Shown in pieces: positions 21,158-25,652 of a DNA stretch of 25,652 nt. Numbering within the stretch: position 1 is the first letter of the stretch; each line of letters starts with the position of its first letter. The stretch is from CAYLHQ01 sp964628935 (GTDB lineage Bacteria > Acidobacteriota > Polarisedimenticolia > Polarisedimenticolales > DASRJG01): NCBI GenBank assembly GCA_964628935.1, contig CAZVOE010000037.1:1-25652 (forward strand), in the 5' to 3' direction. The notes under the pieces are model-generated. The model ran no database searches. It saw only the letters and a program-made list of their open reading frames with translations, and was not told the origin of the DNA. A program made the translations under genes and the position numbers.

Positions 21158-22293
21158 TCGCCATCTCTCTCCGCGTAGATCGAGGTCAGTGCCCCCAACG
21201 AAGTGGCGAGGCTGTATCGACTTTTCGCGACGAGGTCGTAAGCCGCTCTTCGATCGAAAACGGGCCGAGCGAGAATCGCCTCGATCCGACGAGCCCACCG
21301 TTCTGGCCCGGCCGCAAGCGGCATGCGCTCGAAGAGGGCGGGCACCACCTCGGCCTCGGATGGAACTTCGGTGGAAGCGAGCACGCAGGTGCCCGCGGCC
21401 TGCGCCTCGACGGCGACGATTCCAAGCCCCTCGTGGCGCGACGGGAAAACGAACACGTCCATCGCGGCGTAGTACGGAGCCACGTCCGCCCGTTCCCCGA
21501 CAAACGTGCACCGATCGAGCAGGCCCTTCCGGAGGAGAAGCGCCTCGATGGCCTGCCGGCGTTCACCGGAGCCGACGAGGACGAGATGAACGTCGGATCC
21601 GTGAGCGACCATCCTCCCCAGAATCTCGACCAGGTACTCGTGGTTTTTTTGCGGGTGGAAGCGGCCCACGTGGCCGATGACCCGACGGCCCGGCGGGATC
21701 CCGAGCGATCGATGCGTCTCCTCCTTTGGGAACGGACTTGCGAAGCTCCGTAGGTCGAGGCCGTACGGGAGCACGTGGATTCTGCCGTCCGCGGACCAGC
21801 GCGGCCCGAAGAGAAAGCCGGCTGCAGCCACCGAGTTCGCAAGACCATGTGTCATCGTTCGAAGGACCACGTGACGGGAAACGATCCGGTAGGCGTGTCG
21901 AATCAGGATGAGGCCGTAGCGGTCGCCGTGGTGGCGACTGTCCGTGTTGTGAATGTGGGCGATTCGAATTGGAACGCCCGAACGCTCGGCCAAGTTCAGA
22001 CAGAAAGCGCTGAAGAAAGCGAGGTGGCTGTGAACCACTCGATACGGGCCGTGATCTCTCAGGACTCGAGCGAGATTCCGTGCATACGAAATTGGGCGAG
22101 TCAAGGGGGCGCAGTAGTGAATCCTGCAGCCGAGGGCCCGGATCTCCTCGTCGTACGGCCGCGGCTCTGGCGTGGCCGTGAGAAAGTCCATCGGGAATCG
22201 CTCCAAGTCGACGTTCCTGGCGACGTGCATGAGCCAGGTCTCGACACCTCCTCTCGCCATTCCATGGACGACCTGGAGGATCCGGCAGCGCAT
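21154..22293 (-). CDS. GT4-family glycosyltransferase (third)
   Basis: 379 residues from ATG 22293, where homology begins (M-R-C-R-I-L-Q-V-V-H-G-M-A-R-G-G-V-E-T-W). Further motifs: V-H-S-H-L-A-F-F, R-I-A-H-I-H-N-T-D, V-I-G-H-V-G-R-F-H-P-Q-K-N-H (about 203-216), L-V-L-V-G-S-G-E, and the E-x7-E motif H-E-G-L-G-I-V-A-V-E-A-Q-A-A-G. The G-G-V-E-T start is common in transferases acting on capsular and O-antigen repeat units. The frame is open upstream to 22458 but that part lies inside the preceding polymerase gene; the chosen start is five bases after that gene's stop. No strong ribosome site, so translation is probably coupled. Confidence 0.9.
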   Translation of the reverse strand: MRCRILQVVHGMARGGVETWLMHVARNVDLERFPMDFLTATPEPRPYDEEIRALGCRIHYCAPLTRPISYARNLARVLRDHGPYRVVHSHLAFFSAFCLNLAERSGVPIRIAHIHNTDSRHHGDRYGLILIRHAYRIVSRHVVLRTMTHGLANSVAAAGFLFGPRWSADGRIHVLPYGLDLRSFASPFPKEETHRSLGIPPGRRVIGHVGRFHPQKNHEYLVEILGRMVAHGSDVHLVLVGSGERRQAIEALLLRKGLLDRCTFVGERADVAPYYAAMDVFVFPSRHEGLGIVAVEAQAAGTCVLASTEVPSEAEVVPALFERMPLAAGPERWARRIEAILARPVFDRRAAYDLVAKSRYSLATSLGALTSIYAERDGD

Positions 22294-22298
22294 CGCCG

Positions 22299-23798
22299 CT
22301 ACGCCGGGTCCGGGGGGAGAACGGGCGAAACCGAAACGCGACGGCACGAGACCGCCACGACCATCCCGGGGACCAGGCCGTTCTTTGCGATCGCCCAGAG
22401 AAACAGCTGCGTTTCCCCGAGTGGCGTCGCGAAACACATGTAAAGGAGGAGCGGCCACAAGAGCGCGCGGGCGTCACCCGTACGCTGCCACCACCTCGTG
22501 TGCCTCGCGAGCATCACGACTCCCGCGACGATCGGGAACGCCAGCGGCAGGGACAGGGGCCCGAAGTTGAGAAGGAACTCCCCGGGAAGTCCGAACACCC
22601 AGGAAACGGGCCGGTTCGATCCAGGCCCGTACAGGAGCGCGGACTTCTCCCGGTTCGCGTTCTCCGGGCGATCTGGCCAAAGCGCGCGAGGCACTACGGA
22701 AACCGCACCGGCGAGAATGGTCCGTCCCAGCGCGTACGAGTAGGAATCGTCCGTTGCGTTGAGGTAAAGGAGAAGCGCCTGGCTGTCCGCGCGGGCAAAA
22801 TCGTGAAGGAGGATGAACGAGTAGACGTCGCCGAAACCGATTCGATCTTCGATCTCTTCGAGGACCTCCACGTTCCCGATTTGGCTCGCTCCTTCCACTC
22901 CGCCGTGTTTGTAGAACAAGTACCCCGTCATGAACAGGAAAAGTACGAGAGGCCCGATCAGAATGAGCTTTCGGCTGAAAGGCCGCACGTAGATGTGAAA
23001 GAGGACGAGCGCCCAGAACAAGACGACGAAAATGGTGCTTCGACTTCCTCGCACCCCGCCGAACAAGAGCGCCAGCAGAAACGTCGGGATCAGCAACGCC
23101 GGAATCGCCCATTTGGATTGCCACAGCCGGCTGTTTCGAGTCAGAACCAGGAGTACGATCACGAAAACGACCGGGAAGCTCTCAGCGAGCGTGATGGCCC
23201 ATCCGAGACCTTCGAACGGATCGCCGCCGCGCGGGCGATTCTCTCGCGCGTAAGCGGCCTCGAGGATGCCGCCGAATCGTTCGTAGATCAGCACCTGGAG
23301 GAACGCTGTGCCCACGAGGGCCGCCAGCGCTGCCACGACCAGACGAGGCTTCTCGATCCGCCAGACCGTCGCCGGACGACTCCTGGGTTCGAAACGGATC
23401 GTCCACCGATAGAGCAACAGACCCGCGACGTTCGCGGCGGCCGCGTACCCCAACCACGGCCGCCAGTCCTCGGGGGGGTAGCGGTAGTGCCAATAGAAGT
23501 CGAGACTCACGTGCAGCAGGTACGCCAAGAAAAAGAAGTGCAACCCGAACAACGAGAAAAGACCGAGCGGATCCATCGCCTCGAGCCGCCCGCGGAACCA
23601 CTCGATGGCGTCTTTCCCGATCAGAATCCCGGAGAGTAGGACCGGGATGACGAACCAGTGCCACATGCGGCTCGTCGTGAACAGGAACACGACGACGACG
23701 CCGACGCAGACCCCCGTCGCGATGAGCCAGGACGAGAGAGGCTGGGCCTCCCCTTCCGTCGCTTTCCCAACGGGCCAGGCGGCGTCCCTTACGCTCAT
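22299..23798 (-). CDS. Wzy-type oligosaccharide repeat unit polymerase
   Basis: 499 residues with about eleven to twelve hydrophobic helices. It is likely the O-antigen/exopolysaccharide polymerase that joins flipped repeat units. Evidence: multi-helix topology, a long loop with G-G-V-R-G-S-R-S-T near mid-protein, Y-A-L-G-R-T-I-L-A-G-A-V-S-V-V-P-R-A-L-W-P, and the characteristic late motif V-F-G-L-P-G-E-F-L-L-N-F-G (about 400-412), similar to the G-E-x-Y-x-x-F-G seen in oligosaccharide repeat unit polymerases. Wzy proteins are very divergent, so the family call rests on topology, the motif and context. ATG 23798 has GGAGGGG just upstream; the frame is open to 23990 but without homology. Confidence 0.82.
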   Translation of the reverse strand: MSVRDAAWPVGKATEGEAQPLSSWLIATGVCVGVVVVFLFTTSRMWHWFVIPVLLSGILIGKDAIEWFRGRLEAMDPLGLFSLFGLHFFFLAYLLHVSLDFYWHYRYPPEDWRPWLGYAAAANVAGLLLYRWTIRFEPRSRPATVWRIEKPRLVVAALAALVGTAFLQVLIYERFGGILEAAYARENRPRGGDPFEGLGWAITLAESFPVVFVIVLLVLTRNSRLWQSKWAIPALLIPTFLLALLFGGVRGSRSTIFVVLFWALVLFHIYVRPFSRKLILIGPLVLFLFMTGYLFYKHGGVEGASQIGNVEVLEEIEDRIGFGDVYSFILLHDFARADSQALLLYLNATDDSYSYALGRTILAGAVSVVPRALWPDRPENANREKSALLYGPGSNRPVSWVFGLPGEFLLNFGPLSLPLAFPIVAGVVMLARHTRWWQRTGDARALLWPLLLYMCFATPLGETQLFLWAIAKNGLVPGMVVAVSCRRVSVSPVLPPDPA

Positions 23799-23823
23799 CG
23801 CCCCTCCATCCCTCCGAGCGACC

Positions 23824-23853
23824 GTATAATCCACATTTTCACGAACCAGGCAA
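23824..23853 (-). promoter_or_regulatory. Putative promoter of the polymerase operon
   Basis: On the minus strand TTGCCT (23853-23848, 4 of 6), 18-base spacer, TTATAC (23829-23824). The transcript would begin near 23817, leaving a short leader with the GGAGGGG ribosome site. The same bases read TATAAT, a perfect -10, on the plus strand at 23825-23830, pointing to the initiating transferase, but there without a -35. Confidence 0.35.
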
Positions 23854-23974
23854 TTCGGGCGCCGCCCGCTCGGACCTTCCCTTCCGGCGTCTCCCCCACG
23901 CGTTCGAACGACTCTGCGGTATGATCCGCGCCGCGCGGCCCCGTGGCCCGTCAGACCTCGGAGCCCCCTGGACG

Positions 23975-25447
23975 ATGGCGCCGGAGACATTCGAGACTAC
24001 GATCGCGCCCCCAAGGGTGCGGGCCTGGGCTTCTCGCGAGGCCTTCCGCCTCCAGCCCGGGCGGCGCTGGCGGCTCACCCAGGCGCTTGCGGACTTCTCC
24101 ACCGTCTTCGCAGCCGCGTACCTCGGATACTGGGCCTACCTCGCCTCTGGACTCGGCCGCGGCGACTACGACCCCGAGTTCTACGCCCGCGTCGACCTGA
24201 TTCTCGCGGTCGTCACGACTTTCGCGCTCCACGGGTACGGCGCCTACGCCGGCAACCTCGGGTTGCTGCGGATCGAATCGGTCCGCCGGGTGGTGCGCGC
24301 GGCCACCGCGGGGGTCCTCCTGATCCTCGCGGCGTCGTTCTTTCTGCAGTTGCCCGACTACTCCCGGCTTCACATGCTGATGGTCGGGCCGTTCGTCGCG
24401 TTCGGGCTGCTCGCGCAGCGCGTCTTGCTCTGGCGCTTACAGGCGGCCATCCGCACCCGCTGGCGGCGATCGGTCCCGGTCTTGATCTACGGAGCCGGAA
24501 CCACCGGGCGCCTCCTTGCGCAGCATCTGCTCGAGGAGCACGCGCTCGGCCTCGAGCCCGTCGGCTTCCTCGACGACCGACCCGGCTCCCAGTACTCGGA
24601 AGTGAAGGCGGGGCCGGGGGTGCAAGGGGTCCGCCTCCCGATCCTCGGCGGCGAGGACGACCTCGACCGGGCCCTCCTCGTCAGCGGGGCCGCCGTCGTC
24701 TTCCTGGCGATGCCATCCGCCCCGTCGGATCGGATCGCCCGGATCGTCGGGAGGCTCGAGGCCAAGGGGATCCCGTTCTACGGCGTCCCCAGCTCCGGAA
24801 GCCTGCTCTTCTCCACTCTCAGCTTTGGCCAGATCGGGAGCATCCCCGTCTTCACCCGGCGATCCGTCGAGCGCGATCCGGTCGTCGAAGGCGTCAAGCG
24901 GGCGATCGACCTCGGCGGGGCAGCCCTCCTTCTGGTGGTCACCTCCCCGTTGCTGGTGTTCGGCGCCCTCGCGGTCCGTCTCACCTCCCCCGGCCCGGTC
25001 CTGTTTCGCCAGCGTCGGGTCGGCCTCGGCGGGAAGGAGTTCGAGATCCTCAAGCTCCGGACGATGCACGTCGACGCCCCGGCCTACGCGGACCATCCTC
25101 GCTCGGCCGAAGATCCGCGAATCACCCCCGTGGGTCGGTTTCTGAGAAGGACCTGCATCGACGAGCTTCCCCAACTCTGGACCGTGCTCAAGGGGGAAAT
25201 GAGCCTCGTGGGCCCGCGTCCCGAGATGCCGCAGATCGTCAAGGAGTACAACGACATGGAACGGCAGCGGCTGAGCGTGAAGCCGGGCGTGACCGGCCTT
25301 TGGCAGATCAGCGCCGACCGCGCCTTCCGGATTCACGACAACATGCAGTACGACCTGTACTACGTCGAGCACCGCGGCCTGTCGATGGACGTGGCGATCC
25401 TCCTCATGACCCCATTCGTCATGATGGCCCGGGACCGGGCGGTGTGA
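23975..25447 (+). CDS. WbaP/WcaJ-type undecaprenyl-phosphate sugar-1-phosphate transferase
   Basis: 490 residues from ATG 23975. A polytopic phosphoglycosyltransferase that starts repeat-unit assembly. N-terminal half: about four membrane helices (for example A-G-V-L-L-I-L-A-A-S-F-F-L). Middle: a CoA-binding-like Rossmann domain with V-L-I-Y-G-A-G-T-T-G-R-L-L-A and G-F-L-D-D-R-P. C-terminal catalytic domain: K-R-A-I-D-L-G-G, R-L-T-S-P-G-P-V-L-F-R-Q-R-R-V-G, K-L-R-T-M, I-D-E-L-P-Q-L-W, M-S-L-V-G-P-R-P-E and K-P-G-V-T-G-L-W-Q-I-S. The D-E pair in I-D-E-L-P-Q is the catalytic dyad of the family. ATG 23921 is an alternative, 18 codons longer, but has no ribosome site, whereas GGAG lies before 23975. 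The stop overlaps the next GTG. Confidence 0.93.
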   Translation: MAPETFETTIAPPRVRAWASREAFRLQPGRRWRLTQALADFSTVFAAAYLGYWAYLASGLGRGDYDPEFYARVDLILAVVTTFALHGYGAYAGNLGLLRIESVRRVVRAATAGVLLILAASFFLQLPDYSRLHMLMVGPFVAFGLLAQRVLLWRLQAAIRTRWRRSVPVLIYGAGTTGRLLAQHLLEEHALGLEPVGFLDDRPGSQYSEVKAGPGVQGVRLPILGGEDDLDRALLVSGAAVVFLAMPSAPSDRIARIVGRLEAKGIPFYGVPSSGSLLFSTLSFGQIGSIPVFTRRSVERDPVVEGVKRAIDLGGAALLLVVTSPLLVFGALAVRLTSPGPVLFRQRRVGLGGKEFEILKLRTMHVDAPAYADHPRSAEDPRITPVGRFLRRTCIDELPQLWTVLKGEMSLVGPRPEMPQIVKEYNDMERQRLSVKPGVTGLWQISADRAFRIHDNMQYDLYYVEHRGLSMDVAILLMTPFVMMARDRAV

Positions 25448-25652
25448 GCGAAGGGGGCTCGCCGGTTCGCGCCCGTCCGCTCCCGCTTGCCAGCGCGGCC
25501 GTCGTCCTCCTCGGATCCGTTTGGCTCGCGATCCGGGTTCACGGGGGAGCGGATCCCTCCCCCCGCTCCCTCAACGCCTCCGCCGCTTCGCACCTCGAGG
25601 AGGCCCTCGGCATCCTCGCTCGCTCCCGGCGCCTCGCCGATGAGCACGATGC
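25444..25652 (+). CDS. Partial membrane-anchored protein, N-terminus only
   Basis: The first 69 codons of a gene that leaves the right edge. It starts with GTG at 25444, overlapping the stop of the initiating transferase as GTGA, with GGGCGGTG before it. After a short polar start it has one hydrophobic helix (L-A-S-A-A-V-V-L-L-G-S-V-W-L-A-I) and then an amphipathic helical segment (H-L-E-E-A-L-G-I-L-A-R-S-R-R-L-A) that could be the beginning of a TPR-like region. No family can be assigned. Coupling to the initiating transferase makes a role in polysaccharide production likely. Confidence 0.6.
   Translation, partial: MSEGGSPVRARPLPLASAAVVLLGSVWLAIRVHGGADPSPRSLNASAASHLEEALGILARSRRLADEHD

Noticed and set aside
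1..25652. CRISPR arrays, tRNA or rRNA genes, insertion sequences
   Set aside because: No regularly spaced repeats, no cloverleaf-like sequence in the intergenic gaps, and no transposase or terminal inverted repeats were seen.

Overview
The window is high-GC DNA, probably from a metagenome-assembled genome: a run of ten N's at 6690-6699 marks a scaffold join. A lipoprotein with a lipobox, a Wzx/Wzy/Wzc-type polysaccharide locus and tightly overlapping genes point to a bacterium with a Gram-negative type of envelope. The phylum cannot be fixed from sequence reading alone; an Acidobacteriota-like or similar high-GC lineage is a weak guess.

Left part (1-9.6 kb), housekeeping and small operons: a membrane-anchored TPR protein with the start of a coupled gene leaving the window (minus); rlmN and an SDR oxidoreductase (plus, GTGA overlap); a minus-strand operon of HEAT-repeat lipoprotein, unknown protein, transcription terminator Rho and a SAM methyltransferase; a plus-strand TPR protein interrupted by the assembly gap and followed by a strong intrinsic terminator; a minus-strand pair of a two-helix membrane protein and a degenerate ThiD-like protein; a DegT-family sugar aminotransferase (plus); and pyrE (minus).

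Right part (9.7-25.6 kb), polysaccharide locus. It opens with two tandem paralogous exported proteins, each with one carboxypeptidase-regulatory-like domain, a WW motif, a transmembrane helix and an acidic tail. They are followed without a break by a Wzc-like chain-length/tyrosine autokinase, an O-antigen ligase-family protein and an FkbM methyltransferase. Then come a Wzx-type flippase and a GT4 glycosyltransferase (minus), asparagine synthase-like asnB and a second GT4 enzyme (plus), a third GT4 enzyme and a Wzy-type polymerase (minus), and a WbaP/WcaJ-type initiating phosphoglycosyltransferase (plus) coupled to a partial membrane gene at the right edge.

Working model: the WbaP-like enzyme loads the first sugar phosphate onto undecaprenyl phosphate, the GT4 enzymes extend the repeat unit, FkbM and AsnB may methylate and amidate it, Wzx flips it, Wzy polymerises it, and Wzc sets chain length. 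No Wza-type exporter, Wzb phosphatase or nucleotide-sugar synthesis genes are visible, apart from the DegT aminotransferase lying nearby. The most unusual items are the twin paralogues next to wzc, the altered RNA-binding pocket of Rho, the ThiD-like protein lacking its catalytic motif, and divergent promoters that seem to share symmetrical -10 elements.
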